A stretch of DNA of 64,000 bases from Geomonas silvestris (GTDB lineage Bacteria > Desulfobacterota > Desulfuromonadia > Geobacterales > Geobacteraceae): NCBI RefSeq assembly GCF_014193515.1, contig NZ_BLXX01000003.1:343538-407537 (forward strand), in the 5' to 3' direction. Below, piece by piece: positions 33,025 to 42,814 of this stretch; within the stretch, counting starts at the first letter, position 1, and the number at the start of each line of letters is the position of its first letter. The position numbers and the translations under genes are program-made. The notes below the pieces were generated by a model. The model was not told the DNA's origin, did not search any database, and saw nothing but the letters and a program-made list of their open reading frames with translations.

Positions 33025-35670
33025 TCAGGCCGCCTCCGCGGTCACCTTCGGAACGGCCTGCAGCACTTCCTCAAGTTCTCTCTCGAAGCGCTCCAGGTAT
33101 CCGGCGAGCTCCGGCGCCCCCTGGGTGAGGGCCCGCTCCAGGCATCCCGCCGCCTGCTGCAGGGGGACCGCCGCCAAAACACCGGCCACCCCCTTCACCG
33201 AGTGCGCGATCAGCGCCGCCCCGGCGAGGTCTCCGCGCTCCCGCTCGGCCGCAAGCCGCGTGGCGCTGTCTCGGTACTCGTCGACGAACCGGTGCAGGAG
33301 ATCCGCGTAGAGCTCGCGGCTGCCGCCGATCTGGCGGATGCCGCAGACCAGGTCGAGGGCTGGAGATTCCTGGCTGGAGGCGCTCGCGCTGCCGGCCGCC
33401 CCCTTAAGCACCTGCTGCGCGATGGTCCGGTTGATCTTATTCTGCTCCACGACCAGTACCCGTTCACCGGCGAAACGGTACTCCGGCACCGGCGGTTCCG
33501 CGGCCGGCGCTTCACCCTCGGCCGGGAGGCAGGGAAAACTGAGGGTAAAGCTGCTGCCGACGCCGGGAACGCTTTCACAGCGCAGCTCGCCCCCCATGAG
33601 GACACTGAGCGCGCGGCTTATCGCCAGTCCCAGGCCGGTACCGCCCAAGCTGCGGCGCCCCGATCCGTCCGCCTGGCCGAAGGGGTGGAACAGCAGGGGT
33701 TGCTCCCGGTCCGGGATGCCGAGCCCGGTGTCGCGGACGGTAAAGCAGACCTGGTCCGGGTCCCCGACCGCGTGCACCAGGGCCCCCTCGAGGCTGACCG
33801 AGCCGTGGCGGGTGAACTTCACCGCGTTGGAGAGCAGGTGCCCCAGTACCTGGGAGAGCCTGAGCGGATCCCCCAAGAGGTGCTCGGGAAGCGCCGGGTC
33901 GAGACGCAGCTGCAGCTTGAGCCCCTTTTGCCGGGCGTGCGGCTGGAAACGGTCGCCAAGCTCCCTCACCTGGTCCGGGAGGCTGTACTCCACCCTGGCC
34001 AGGCCGAGCTGTCCCGCCTCGATCTCGGCGAAATCAAGGATGTCGCTGATGGTACGCAGCAGGGACTCGGCAGAGGAGGTGACACTCTGCAGGTAGCCGG
34101 TCTGCTTGGTGGCAAGACGGGTCCCTTCCAGCAGGTGGCAGGAGGCGAGGATGCCATGCAGCGGCGTGCGCAGCTCCTGTCCCACGCTGGCCAGGAAACG
34201 GCTCCTGGCTGCGTTGGCCTGCTCGGACTGCTGCGCGAGCCGCCCCACCGACTCCAGGGCATCGCCGAGCTGGCCCCTGGTTGCCTCCAGTTCCACGTTC
34301 TTCCGCGACAGCTCCGCCTCGAACCTCTTGCGGGTGCTGATCTCGAGGACCATGCCCGATACCCGTGCCGGAGGACCGGCGAGCCAGCGGGCGTTCACTG
34401 CCACCCAGAGGTAGTGCCCGGCGCGATGCCTCAGCCGAACCTCGAGGGCCAGAGGGGCGCGCTCACCGTGGAGCCCGTGCAGGGCCTCCTCCAGCCGCTC
34501 CAGGTCTTCCGGGTGGCACAGCGTGCGCCAGAACTCGTAGGGGGTGGCAGGGAGCTCGTCGGGCCGGTAGCCGATCAAGGTGATCCAGCGCTCATCGGGG
34601 GAGAGCCGACCGGTCTCCGGGTGCCACTGCCAAAGGGCGCTCCCCGCCGCGACCAGCGCCTGGCCCAACTCCTCCCGGGACTCCCGGGCCGCCGCTTCGG
34701 CCTTTTTCAGGGGGCTCAGGTCCTGGTAGATCCCGACCAGGTGGCTCAGCGTTCCATCCGGGGCGAAGAGCGGCGTCACGGTGACCGCCTCGCTGGAGCT
34801 GACGCCGCGGGGCCCCTTGCCGGTCCACTCGGAGTGCCAGCTCCGGCCGGCCCGAACGGTATCCCAGAGCTCGCGCTGGTGTTCCGGGGGGAGCCCTTCT
34901 GTGCGGAGCATCCCCAGGTTCCCTTTCAAGAGTTCCTGTTCCGGAGCGCCGGCAATGGTCGAGAACGCGGGGTTGGCAAAGAGGATCCCTCCCGCAGCAT
35001 CGGCGATCACGATCCCCACCGTTGCCGCCTTGAGTGCGGCCTCCTGCACCCTGAGGCGCTCCTCGGTGGCGCGCCGCGCACTGAGGTCGTTGAAGGTGAT
35101 CAGGACCCCGTCGCAGCTCCCCTCGCGCAGGACCGGGGTGCAGCGGTACTGCACCGGCAGCGCGCTGCCGTCGCCGCGCGTGAAGGAATCCTGGTCGACC
35201 TGCCAGCAGCCGGCACCTGCGGCACAGGCCAGGATGGGGCTGTTCTGCGCGGAGTAGGGTGCCGCGTCGGCAGCCGGTTTCAATACGCTTTGATGCAGGT
35301 CCTGTCCCAACAGCTCGGCGGCGCTCTGGTAGCCCAGCAGCCTCACTGCCGCGCGGTTTGCAAAGCGGATCCTGCCGGCGAGGTCGGTGCCGATCACCCC
35401 GTCGCGCGCCGATTCCAGAAGGAGGTTGGCGTACTCCTCCGCCGCGGCACGCCTGAGCACCTCGTTTTTCAGGTGCCCGAAGATGAGCAGCAGCACCGGG
35501 ACGCTGGCCAACAGCACCGAGACGATACCGAGGGCGAGGGAGAATTGCTGCTGCCCGACGCTCTCGCGCAGGGGGCCGCGGAAGGTCCCCATCAGGAGAA
35601 ACGAGAGGAGGCTCATAAGTGCCAGGAGCGTGAGGCTGAAGGCGGCGGTTATCTTGAGGCTGCGAGGCAT
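33025..35670 (-). CDS. Degenerate hybrid sensor kinase with PAS domains and Hpt
   Basis: 881 residues: two membrane helices (about 8-28 and 43-62), three PAS-like domains (about 75-200, 205-325, 335-455), a HisKA domain, HATPase, a receiver remnant and an Hpt domain. In HisKA the motif reads ASVGQELRTPL: Q498 (codon 34177-34179) replaces the phospho-accepting histidine. The ATPase part is intact (HLLSNAVKF, DTGLGI, GGTGLGLAI). After it, only the first 20 or so residues of a receiver domain remain (RVLVVEQNKINRT) before a switch to Hpt, whose histidine (AHSVKGVAG) is present. It therefore cannot autophosphorylate at the usual site. It may be a pseudokinase or ligand-sensing scaffold. It lies downstream of a chemoreceptor and an NtrC-type regulator. 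Confidence 0.85.
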   Translation of the reverse strand: MPRSLKITAAFSLTLLALMSLLSFLLMGTFRGPLRESVGQQQFSLALGIVSVLLASVPVLLLIFGHLKNEVLRRAAAEEYANLLLESARDGVIGTDLAGRIRFANRAAVRLLGYQSAAELLGQDLHQSVLKPAADAAPYSAQNSPILACAAGAGCWQVDQDSFTRGDGSALPVQYRCTPVLREGSCDGVLITFNDLSARRATEERLRVQEAALKAATVGIVIADAAGGILFANPAFSTIAGAPEQELLKGNLGMLRTEGLPPEHQRELWDTVRAGRSWHSEWTGKGPRGVSSSEAVTVTPLFAPDGTLSHLVGIYQDLSPLKKAEAAARESREELGQALVAAGSALWQWHPETGRLSPDERWITLIGYRPDELPATPYEFWRTLCHPEDLERLEEALHGLHGERAPLALEVRLRHRAGHYLWVAVNARWLAGPPARVSGMVLEISTRKRFEAELSRKNVELEATRGQLGDALESVGRLAQQSEQANAARSRFLASVGQELRTPLHGILASCHLLEGTRLATKQTGYLQSVTSSAESLLRTISDILDFAEIEAGQLGLARVEYSLPDQVRELGDRFQPHARQKGLKLQLRLDPALPEHLLGDPLRLSQVLGHLLSNAVKFTRHGSVSLEGALVHAVGDPDQVCFTVRDTGLGIPDREQPLLFHPFGQADGSGRRSLGGTGLGLAISRALSVLMGGELRCESVPGVGSSFTLSFPCLPAEGEAPAAEPPVPEYRFAGERVLVVEQNKINRTIAQQVLKGAAGSASASSQESPALDLVCGIRQIGGSRELYADLLHRFVDEYRDSATRLAAERERGDLAGAALIAHSVKGVAGVLAAVPLQQAAGCLERALTQGAPELAGYLERFERELEEVLQAVPKVTAEAA

Positions 35671-35770
35671 GGCGGACTCCAGGTGCTCGGAGAGGGGGGG
35701 GCTCCCCCCGGGGGGCGTGCGGGCGGGGCCGGTTCGCTTGCCGGCCCCACTGGTGCGGCTCGGGCCTTAC

Positions 35771-37405
35771 TCAGGCGGTGAGGCGGAAGCGGCCGACCAG
35801 GGACTGCAGGCCGGTTGCCTGGGCCGCAAGCTGTGCGGCGGCGTCGGCGGTCTCTTCGGCTCCCCTGGCGGTCTGCACCACCACCTCGGTGATCTGCTGG
35901 ATGTTGCCGGTCACTTCGCCGGTGGTCGCGGTCTGCTCTTCGGCTGCGGTGGCGATCTGGCTCACCTGGAGGGTCGCCTCGTTGATCCGGTTCAGGATGT
36001 CCTCCAGGGCGGAACCGGAACGCTGGGCGGCGGCGCTCCCCTTCTCCACCTCGCGTACCCCTTCCTCCATGGCGGCGACGGCGGCGGCGGTCTCCTTCTG
36101 GATGGACCTGATCATCCCGGCGATCTCCTTGGTGGCCTTGGTGGTCCGCTCGGCGAGGTTGCGCACCTCGTCGGCTACGACCGCGAAGCCGCGTCCCTGG
36201 TCCCCGGCGCGGGCGGCCTCGATCGCCGCGTTCAGTGCCAGGAGGTTCGTCTGGTCCGCGATGTCCTCGATGGTCCCCACGATCTCGCCGATCTGCTGGG
36301 AACTGGTCCCCAGCGCCTGCACGGTGTTCGAGGTCTGACGCACCCGCTCGGCGATCATGCTCATTCCGGCGATGGTTTCCTGGACGATGCCCGCGCCGCT
36401 GGTCGCGGACTCGGTCGATTTCCTGGAGGCGTCGGCCGCCATGGTGCAGTTGTGCGCGATGTCGGCGCTGGTGGCCGCCATCTCTTCACTGGCGGTGGCT
36501 ACCGAGCCGACCTGCGCGGCAACCTCTTCCGCGCCGGTGGCGATCTGGTCGCTGGTGGCGTGCAGCTGGGTGGAGGCCGAGGCGATGCTGGACGAGATCT
36601 GTACCGTCTGGGCCACCAGGTTCCTGAGGCTTTGCACCATCTCGTTCAGAGCCTTCATGAGCTGGCCGGTCTCGTCGTTGCTGCCGACCTCGACGGTGGC
36701 AGTGAGATCGCCTTGGGCGAGCCGGTTTGCCACCTGGACCGCCTGGCCCAGCGGCACGGTGATGGTGCGGGCGATGACGAGGCCAAGTCCCACCGCTAGG
36801 AGCGCTCCCAGCACCACCAGGACGACCATCACGGTGCTGGCGCGGTAGGCGACCCGGGCGTTTTCCTGCGAGGTGAGTTTCCCCTGCTCCTCCTTTGAGA
36901 GCAGCAGTTTGTCCAGGAGTTCCTGGGTTTTCACGGCAGCTTGCTTGGCGTTGCCTTTGAGCAGTGCCTGGGCCTCGGCCTTGCGCCCCGCCTGGGCCAG
37001 GGAGAGCACCTGCTCGCTCATGGTTATGTAGCCGGCGCGGGCCGTGCGGTACTCCTTGAAGGTGCTGCGCCCCTCGTTGCTGATGATGTTCTTCTCGAAC
37101 TGGTCCGATTTATCCGAGATCTGCTGACGCAGCTTTCCGATGGTGGTGACGTAGTTGGCACGTTCGGCCGGGTTGTCGGTTTCGATGGCGTCGCGCAGGT
37201 TGATCCGGATGCGCTGGAACATAACCGCCATGGTGGCCAGGTCGCTGAGCGGTACGGTCACTTTCTCGTAGAGCTTGGTGTCTGCTGCGTCGATCTGCTT
37301 AATCTTACTGATGCCGACCGCTCCGACCGCCGTTGCGACCAGTGCGACCAGTATGAACCCGGCGATCAATTTGGTTCCGACTTTGAGATTATTAAAGGCT
37401 TTCAT
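35771..37405 (-). CDS. Methyl-accepting chemotaxis protein
   Basis: 544-residue chemoreceptor: helix 1 at about 12-32, a periplasmic four-helix-bundle-type sensor domain (about 35-190), helix 2 near 195-215, a HAMP domain and a long cytoplasmic coiled coil. The signalling tip [18 protein letters not shown] is exact. There is no C-terminal pentapeptide for CheR docking. The ligand is unknown. No che genes are adjacent. Confidence 0.93.
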   Translation of the reverse strand: MKAFNNLKVGTKLIAGFILVALVATAVGAVGISKIKQIDAADTKLYEKVTVPLSDLATMAVMFQRIRINLRDAIETDNPAERANYVTTIGKLRQQISDKSDQFEKNIISNEGRSTFKEYRTARAGYITMSEQVLSLAQAGRKAEAQALLKGNAKQAAVKTQELLDKLLLSKEEQGKLTSQENARVAYRASTVMVVLVVLGALLAVGLGLVIARTITVPLGQAVQVANRLAQGDLTATVEVGSNDETGQLMKALNEMVQSLRNLVAQTVQISSSIASASTQLHATSDQIATGAEEVAAQVGSVATASEEMAATSADIAHNCTMAADASRKSTESATSGAGIVQETIAGMSMIAERVRQTSNTVQALGTSSQQIGEIVGTIEDIADQTNLLALNAAIEAARAGDQGRGFAVVADEVRNLAERTTKATKEIAGMIRSIQKETAAAVAAMEEGVREVEKGSAAAQRSGSALEDILNRINEATLQVSQIATAAEEQTATTGEVTGNIQQITEVVVQTARGAEETADAAAQLAAQATGLQSLVGRFRLTA

Positions 37406-37608
37406 GGTGGTATTCCCCCAGGTGTGTGTCGTTTGGGTACGACGTCTTTGCCGTACACCCGTAAAGTAGCATCGGGTATGCCGGAAAGGGGGTTCCTGCG
37501 AAATCGGTGAGTTAGTCGCATGGGGCTGCAGCTTGGTGGGTCAGCCGGGAACAGTTGTGCCTGGTGGGCACATCTTTTCGGGGCGGAGCTGCCGGGATCG
37601 GAGCCGGC

Positions 37609-37640
37609 GCGGCCGGCAGCGCCGAGCGGCCGGCAGCGCC
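37609..37640. repeat. 15-bp direct repeat
   Basis: GCGGCCGGCAGCGCC occurs at 37609-37623 and 37626-37640, downstream of the regulator gene. The surrounding gap 37406-37699 shows no gene. Confidence 0.6.
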
Positions 37641-37699
37641 AGCCGGGGTGGCGGCACGGGGATAAGGTTCGGGCAAAGAGGGTGGGGGAAACGCTTCGG

Positions 37700-39082
37700 C
37701 TAGCGGTAGAAGGCCTTCCGGCCGATCTTGAGCATCTGGGAGGCCTTGGACTTGTTGCCGCCGCAGCGCTCCAGGGTGAGCGCCAGGATCCGCTCGTTGA
37801 GCGCCTCCAGCGAGAGCTCCGCACGCGGCAGGGTGAGCGTGTAGCTCACGGAATCCGAGTCGAGCTGCACCGCGGCGGGGGCGCTCGACCGGGGAGGCAC
37901 CGCGGAACCCTGGCCGGCCCAGGTGACCTGCTCCGGCTTGATCTCGCCGTCCTCGGTGAGGATGGCGGCGCGCTCCAGGAAGTTGCGCAGTTCGCGCACG
38001 TTCCCCGGCCAGGGGTACTCCATAAGCAGCCGCAGGGCGCTCTCGGAGATGCCGGCCAGGGGCTTCCCGAGGTGCTGGCGCAACTGCTCGAAGACGTGCT
38101 CGCACAGGATCGGGATGTCCTCGGGGCGCTCGCGCAGGGGGGGGAGCGTCAGGGGGAACACGTTGATCCGGTGGTAGAGGTCCTCGCGGAACTTACCTGC
38201 GGCGACCAGTTCCTGGAGGTTGCGGTTGGTGGCCACGATGACCCGACAGGTCGCGCCGATCTGTTCGTTGGAGCCGATTCTCTCGAACACCCGCTCCTGC
38301 AGTACCCGCAAGAGCTTGGTCTGCAGGGCAAGGGGCATGTCGCCGATCTCGTCCAAAAGCAGCGTACCGCCGCGGGCCAGGCTGAACTTCCCCTCCCGGT
38401 CGCGGTCGGCGCCGGTGAAGGAGCCGCGCAGGTGGCCGAAGAGCTCGCTCTCCAGGAGGTGGTCCGGGATGGCGGCGCAGTTCACCGCCACGAAGGAGTT
38501 GGGGAGCCCCTTGCCGGCGAAGTGGATGGCCCGGGCCAGCACCTCCTTGCCGGTGCCGCTCTCCCCGTAGATGGCGACCGTGGTCTGCCGGGCCGGGACC
38601 ACCTTGGAGGCGAGCCTGAGCACCTCCTTCATGGCAGGGTTCGCCGTGACGATGCTCTGGAAGCTGAAACGCTCCTTGAGCAGGCCGCGGATCTGCTCGT
38701 TTTCCCGCACCACGTGGTGGTAGTCCAGGGCGCGCTTGATGGTGAGGTGCAGGTCGTCGGGGTTGTAGGGCTTCTCGACGTAGTCGTAGGCGCCGCGGCG
38801 CATCGCCTCGACGGCCCCCTCGACGCTGCCGTTGGTGGTGATGACGATGATGGGAAGTTCCGGGAAGCGCTCGCGCACCCGCTCCATGAGCTCCAGCCCC
38901 CCCATCTCGGGCATGATCAGGTCGGTGATCATCAGGTCGACCGGCTGCTCCTCCAAAAGGGCGAGCGCCTCCCGGCCGCTGGCGGCCAGCAGCGGGTGGT
39001 ATCCCCCCTGGCGCAGGTGGGTCTCCAAAAGGAAGAGGATGATTTGCTGGTCGTCGACGACCAGGATGCGTGGCTCAGGCAT
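37700..39082 (-). CDS. Sigma-54-dependent response regulator, NtrC family
   Basis: 460 residues: receiver domain (about 1-120, phospho-acceptor aspartate in LMITDLIMP), AAA+ domain (GESGTGKE Walker A, sigma-54 contact loop GSFTGA, LLLDEIGDM Walker B) and a Fis-type helix-turn-helix at the end (LERCGGNKSKASQMLKIGRK). The contact loop has Ser for the more common Ala. The protein ends at AFYR, a few residues shorter than most relatives. An orphan regulator: the only nearby kinase lacks its phospho-accepting histidine. Confidence 0.92.
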   Translation of the reverse strand: MPEPRILVVDDQQIILFLLETHLRQGGYHPLLAASGREALALLEEQPVDLMITDLIMPEMGGLELMERVRERFPELPIIVITTNGSVEGAVEAMRRGAYDYVEKPYNPDDLHLTIKRALDYHHVVRENEQIRGLLKERFSFQSIVTANPAMKEVLRLASKVVPARQTTVAIYGESGTGKEVLARAIHFAGKGLPNSFVAVNCAAIPDHLLESELFGHLRGSFTGADRDREGKFSLARGGTLLLDEIGDMPLALQTKLLRVLQERVFERIGSNEQIGATCRVIVATNRNLQELVAAGKFREDLYHRINVFPLTLPPLRERPEDIPILCEHVFEQLRQHLGKPLAGISESALRLLMEYPWPGNVRELRNFLERAAILTEDGEIKPEQVTWAGQGSAVPPRSSAPAAVQLDSDSVSYTLTLPRAELSLEALNERILALTLERCGGNKSKASQMLKIGRKAFYR

Positions 39083-39187
39083 GGCTCCCCTCGGGTAGAT
39101 GACGTAACGTGGGGACCTTATCGGCAGAACGCATGTAAAATTAAGGAGTTTCTGCGGGAAAACCGCGGGGTGGCGCAGCCGGGCAAA

Positions 39188-39214
39188 AAAAGAGGGCCTG
39201 CACGCTGCAGGCCC
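39188..39214 (-). terminator. Intrinsic terminator downstream of the small secreted protein gene
   Basis: 9-bp stem GGGCCTGCA/TGCAGGCCC (39194-39202, 39206-39214). On the minus strand it is followed by TCTTTTTTT. Confidence 0.85.
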
Positions 39215-39241
39215 CCGGTGAGCGGCCCTCCCTGGGGGGGA

Positions 39242-39553
39242 TCAGGCGCCGCTGTTTTCGTTAAGGATCTCCATCAGGTGGTTCGCGTCATCGAGCTGGT
39301 TCTGCAGGCGCCTCAGCTCGTCGTTGCTGTAGACGGAGCTCCCCTTGCCGAGCTCGCGGTTGATCCGCTGGATTCTCTGCTGGATGGTATCGGCCTGGTC
39401 GCCGCAGTTTCGGGCCATCAGCAGGCATTCGTCCTTGCCGCTTTGCCGATCCTGTCCCATCGTCCCGCTTCCCATATCCGCTGCCAGAACCGGCAGCGCC
39501 GAGATCAGGGAAGCTGCGATCACGAGTGTTATTTTAAGAGCGATTCCTTTCAT
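39242..39553 (-). CDS. Small periplasmic protein, function unknown
   Basis: 103 residues with a signal peptide ending VLAADMGSG. The mature part has two cysteines close together (DECLLMARNCGDQ) and then a helical, Gln/Asn/Arg-rich region (IQQRIQRINREL, DELRRLQNQLDDANHLME) likely to form a coiled coil. GAGGCACGTC precedes the ATG. Single gene with its own terminator; no family recognised. Confidence 0.7.
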   Translation of the reverse strand: MKGIALKITLVIAASLISALPVLAADMGSGTMGQDRQSGKDECLLMARNCGDQADTIQQRIQRINRELGKGSSVYSNDELRRLQNQLDDANHLMEILNENSGA

Positions 39554-39890
39554 GACGTGCCTCCGCTTGTGGAAGTAAGTGACGTATAGAGTGATTATAG
39601 GTAGTCCTGTGCTCTTTGCAAGTGATTTTCTCTATCAAAATCTTACGCTTCCCGATACCTCCAGTCTCTACTGTCAACGGCGCACCGGTCAGTGCCAGTT
39701 TTTCGCAGCCGCTTCAGGCGCAATTCTCCTCGCTCATCCAGAAATAATCCGGAGTTGTAGGATTTCCAGCCCGGTCGGTAGGTGCGGTGGAATGGCTCCG
39801 TCAGGGATGTGGCAAAAACTCGTCCGTTTCTTTGACATTGGGTAAATGTAATCTATCTTATCTGCTGAACTTTCACCCAAGGAGGCTTTC
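39554..39890 (+). other. Upstream region of the NO reductase gene
   Basis: Gene-free. TTGACA (39832-39837) and TATCTT (39854-39859) with a 16-base spacer form a likely promoter. An imperfect inverted repeat, TTGACATT...AAATGTAA (39832-39850), overlaps the -35 and could bind an FNR/DNR- or NsrR-type regulator. The regulator identity is a guess. Confidence 0.5.
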
Positions 39891-42188
39891 ATGCAGACGA
39901 CTCGACGTGACATGATCCTCGCACCTGGCTGGCTCCTGACGGCCGTGGTGACGTTCCTGGTCGGCTTTTCGATCCTGGGCTACCTGGCCCTGCGCAACGT
40001 GAGCGACAAGCCCCCCGTGCCCCGTGAGGTCCGCTCCGCCGACGGAACCGTCCTCTTCACCAAGGGGGACATCATGGCCGGGCAGCAGCTGTTCCAGAGG
40101 TACGGGCTCATGCAGTACGGCACCCTGTTCGGCCACGGGGCCTACCTGGGGCCGGACTTCACGGCGCAGTACCTGCGCACGGCGGGGGAGAAGGCGCTCA
40201 TCTTCTACTCGCTGCAAGGGGTGCCGCGGGCAGCCGCTGCCGATCGGGTGCGCAGCGAGGCCAAGCAGAACGCCTATAACCCCAACATGGGTGACCTGAT
40301 CTACACGCCGGCCCAGGCCAGCGCTTACCGTGACATGATCGGCTACTACCGGGACTGGTTCGGCCCCCAGCAGCAGCAACAGGGGCTCAGGCGCCCCTAC
40401 CTCTCCAACCCCGAGGAGGTGCGCCAGCTCACCTCCTACTTCTCCTGGGCCGCCTGGGTGACCGCAGCCCAGCGCCCCTACACCAACCACTCCTACACCA
40501 ACAACTGGCCACCCGACGACCTGGCCGGCAACACCCCCACGCCGGGGGCGCTCATGTGGAGCGTCCTGAGCGTGGTGGGGCTCCTCTGCGGTACCGGGCT
40601 CATCCTCTTCGTGTTCGGGCGCTACGAGTGGCTCGGCTGGCACAGCGCCGACGACTACGCAGCCGCCGGCCCTCCCCCCGAGGAGGTGCCGCTTACCCCC
40701 TCGCAGCGCACCGTGGCCTGGTACTTCCTGGTGGTGTCCGGGCTGTTCCTCCTGCAGGGGCTCCTGGGCGGGGTGAACGCGCACTACCACGTGGAGAGCT
40801 CCGGGTTCTACGGCCTCCCCCTGGGGGACATGCTCCCCTACAACCTCTCGCGCATGTGGCACGTGCAGCTCGCCCTGTTCTTCGTCGCCTCGAGCTTCCT
40901 CGCCATGGGGATCTTCCTCACCCCGTTCATCGCGGGGAAGGAGCCGCGCCACCAGGACAAGCTTGCCCTGATCCTTTTGGGGGCCCTGGTCGTCGTGGTG
41001 CTCGGGAGCCTGGGGGGGGAGGGCGCCAGCCTGCTCGGCATGATCCCCACCAACGGCCCCTGGTTCTGGATCGGCTCGCAGGGGTGGGAATACCTCGACC
41101 TGGGGAGGTTCTGGCAGATCCTGCTCACCCTCGGGATGGTGATCTGGCTGGTGATCCTGGTGCGCGGCATGGCCGAACGGCTCAAGGGGGAGCACCCGGG
41201 TAACATGCCCTGGCTCTTCATCTACTCCGCGATCTCTATCCCGCTCTTCTACGCCGCGGGGATGCTCTACGGGCGCGGCACCAGCTTCGTGCAGATCGAG
41301 TTCTGGCGTTTTTGGGTGGTGCACCTTTGGGTCGAAGACTTCCTGGAACTCTTCACCACCATCATGGTCGCCTACGTATTCCTGCTGCTCGGCGTGGTGC
41401 GGGCGAAGGCTGCAACCACCATCATCTACCTGGACATCATCCTCTACTCGATAGGCGGGGTGGTCGGGACCATGCACCACCTCTACTTCTCGGGCACCCC
41501 GGAGATCCACATGGCCCTGGGGGCCTGCTTCTCGGCGCTCGAGGTGATCCCGCTGCTGCTTTTGACCTACGAGGCCTGGAAGTTCATGAGGCTCGGCGCG
41601 CCGACCGGGAGCTCCATGCTGAGCACCACCGGGGCGGTATTCCCGCACAAGTGGGCGGTCATGTTCCTGATCGCCGTCGGTTTCTGGAACTTCCTGGGCG
41701 CCGGGGTCTTCGGCTTCTTGATCAACCTCCCCATCGTGAGCTACTACGAGATCGGCACCCAGTGGACCGCGAACCACGGCCACGGGGCCATGATGGGGGT
41801 CTACGGGATGCTCTCCCTGGCCTTTTTCATGTTCGTGGCGCGCTACTTCCTTCCGCTGGACAAGTCGGGGGACCGCGCCATGGCCTGGGCCTTTTGGTGT
41901 ACCAATCTGGGGCTTGCCTGGATGCTCTTTGTGAACCTTTTCCCGGTCGGGCTCATCCAGCTGAACCAGATCCTCGCCACCTCCTACTGGCAGGGGCGCC
42001 AGCCGGAGTTCTACCAGCAGTACCTGGTGCGCATCTTTGAATGGCTGCGCCTTCCCGGCGACGTCCTGTTCATCGTCGGCATCCTCCCGGTGGTCTACCT
42101 CGCGGTGCGCATGTTCCTGAACCGCAAGCGGCAGGGGACACCGCCGGCCGTCGCGGCAACGGCAGCCCCCGGCAGCGCGCGGCGCTAG
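39891..42188 (+). CDS. norZ: Quinol-dependent nitric oxide reductase (qNOR)
   Basis: Single-chain haem-copper oxidase relative reducing NO to N2O with quinol, 765 residues. The N-terminal extension after helix 1 (AGQQLFQRYGLMQYGTLFGHGAYLG-like, quoted in part) is diagnostic of qNOR. About 14 helices follow, with histidine ligand segments MWHVQLALFF, VVHLWVEDFLELF and TMHHLYFSG. It probably serves NO detoxification, as no other denitrification genes are near. AAGGAGG precedes the ATG and a terminator follows. Confidence 0.92.
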   Translation: MQTTRRDMILAPGWLLTAVVTFLVGFSILGYLALRNVSDKPPVPREVRSADGTVLFTKGDIMAGQQLFQRYGLMQYGTLFGHGAYLGPDFTAQYLRTAGEKALIFYSLQGVPRAAAADRVRSEAKQNAYNPNMGDLIYTPAQASAYRDMIGYYRDWFGPQQQQQGLRRPYLSNPEEVRQLTSYFSWAAWVTAAQRPYTNHSYTNNWPPDDLAGNTPTPGALMWSVLSVVGLLCGTGLILFVFGRYEWLGWHSADDYAAAGPPPEEVPLTPSQRTVAWYFLVVSGLFLLQGLLGGVNAHYHVESSGFYGLPLGDMLPYNLSRMWHVQLALFFVASSFLAMGIFLTPFIAGKEPRHQDKLALILLGALVVVVLGSLGGEGASLLGMIPTNGPWFWIGSQGWEYLDLGRFWQILLTLGMVIWLVILVRGMAERLKGEHPGNMPWLFIYSAISIPLFYAAGMLYGRGTSFVQIEFWRFWVVHLWVEDFLELFTTIMVAYVFLLLGVVRAKAATTIIYLDIILYSIGGVVGTMHHLYFSGTPEIHMALGACFSALEVIPLLLLTYEAWKFMRLGAPTGSSMLSTTGAVFPHKWAVMFLIAVGFWNFLGAGVFGFLINLPIVSYYEIGTQWTANHGHGAMMGVYGMLSLAFFMFVARYFLPLDKSGDRAMAWAFWCTNLGLAWMLFVNLFPVGLIQLNQILATSYWQGRQPEFYQQYLVRIFEWLRLPGDVLFIVGILPVVYLAVRMFLNRKRQGTPPAVAATAAPGSARR

Positions 42189-42207
42189 CCAGGCGCTGCA
42201 GACGCAC

Positions 42208-42242
42208 AAAAGCCCCACCGGATCCAGTTCGGTGGGGCTTTT
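42208..42242. terminator. Intrinsic terminator (bidirectional)
   Basis: 12-bp perfect stem AAAAGCCCCACC/GGTGGGGCTTTT (42208-42219, 42231-42242) between convergent qNOR and lipocalin genes. Confidence 0.9.
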
Positions 42243-42298
42243 CTTTGGGTGCAATCTAAACGCGCTGGTAGCTGTGTTGGAGCCGCGCTGCCTGAATT

Positions 42299-42814
42299 TC
42301 AGGGGGCCTGGTCGTGGCGCACCCGGATCAACCCGCTGGTGGCAAAGCCGAGCGCCGCGGCGCGCTGTACCAGCCGCTGCAGCACCGGGACCTCGAGGTA
42401 CGGGGTGCGGGAGAGGATCCAGAGGTAGTCGGTGTTCGGCCCACCGACCAGGGCGTAACGGTAGTTTTCGCGGTCGAGCTCGAGCACCAGGTAGGAGCCG
42501 TAGAAGGGGCCGAAAAAGGAGACCTTGAGGTACCCCTCATCGGGCGCGCCGGCGAGATAGGCCTTCCCCACCGCCTCCTTCCAGCGCCGCTCCCGGTCGG
42601 CGTACCCCCGGTTCACCACGCGCAGCCTGCCGTCCGGACGCAGGGTGTACTCGGCCGTCACGTTGCTGAGCCCCCGCTCGAAAGGGTGGTCCAGCCGCGC
42701 CACCTCGTACCAGGTTCCCAGGTAGCGCTCCACCTCGAAGTCCCGCACCGGCTCGCCGGGGAGCGGAGCCGGCTTGCCGAAGAGCCGCAAGAGCCACGAG
42801 CCGAGGGCGCTCAT
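42299..42814 (-). CDS. Lipocalin (Blc-like)
   Basis: 171-residue lipocalin that may bind lipids or hydrophobic ligands. The family motif YLGTWYEVARLDHPFERG is near residue 30; LSNVTAEYTLRPDG and YLWILSRTPYL follow as in Blc. Unlike E. coli Blc it has no lipobox or clear signal peptide, only a short hydrophobic N-terminus (SALGSWLLRLFG). ATG 42814 overlaps the stop of the VOC gene (ATGA). Confidence 0.88.
   Translation of the reverse strand: MSALGSWLLRLFGKPAPLPGEPVRDFEVERYLGTWYEVARLDHPFERGLSNVTAEYTLRPDGRLRVVNRGYADRERRWKEAVGKAYLAGAPDEGYLKVSFFGPFYGSYLVLELDRENYRYALVGGPNTDYLWILSRTPYLEVPVLQRLVQRAAALGFATSGLIRVRHDQAP

Noticed and set aside
39873..42254. 793-codon minus-strand open frame opposite the NO reductase
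   Set aside because: High GC makes long antisense frames common; its His/Pro/Glu/Gly-rich product is low-complexity, whereas the plus strand encodes a full qNOR.
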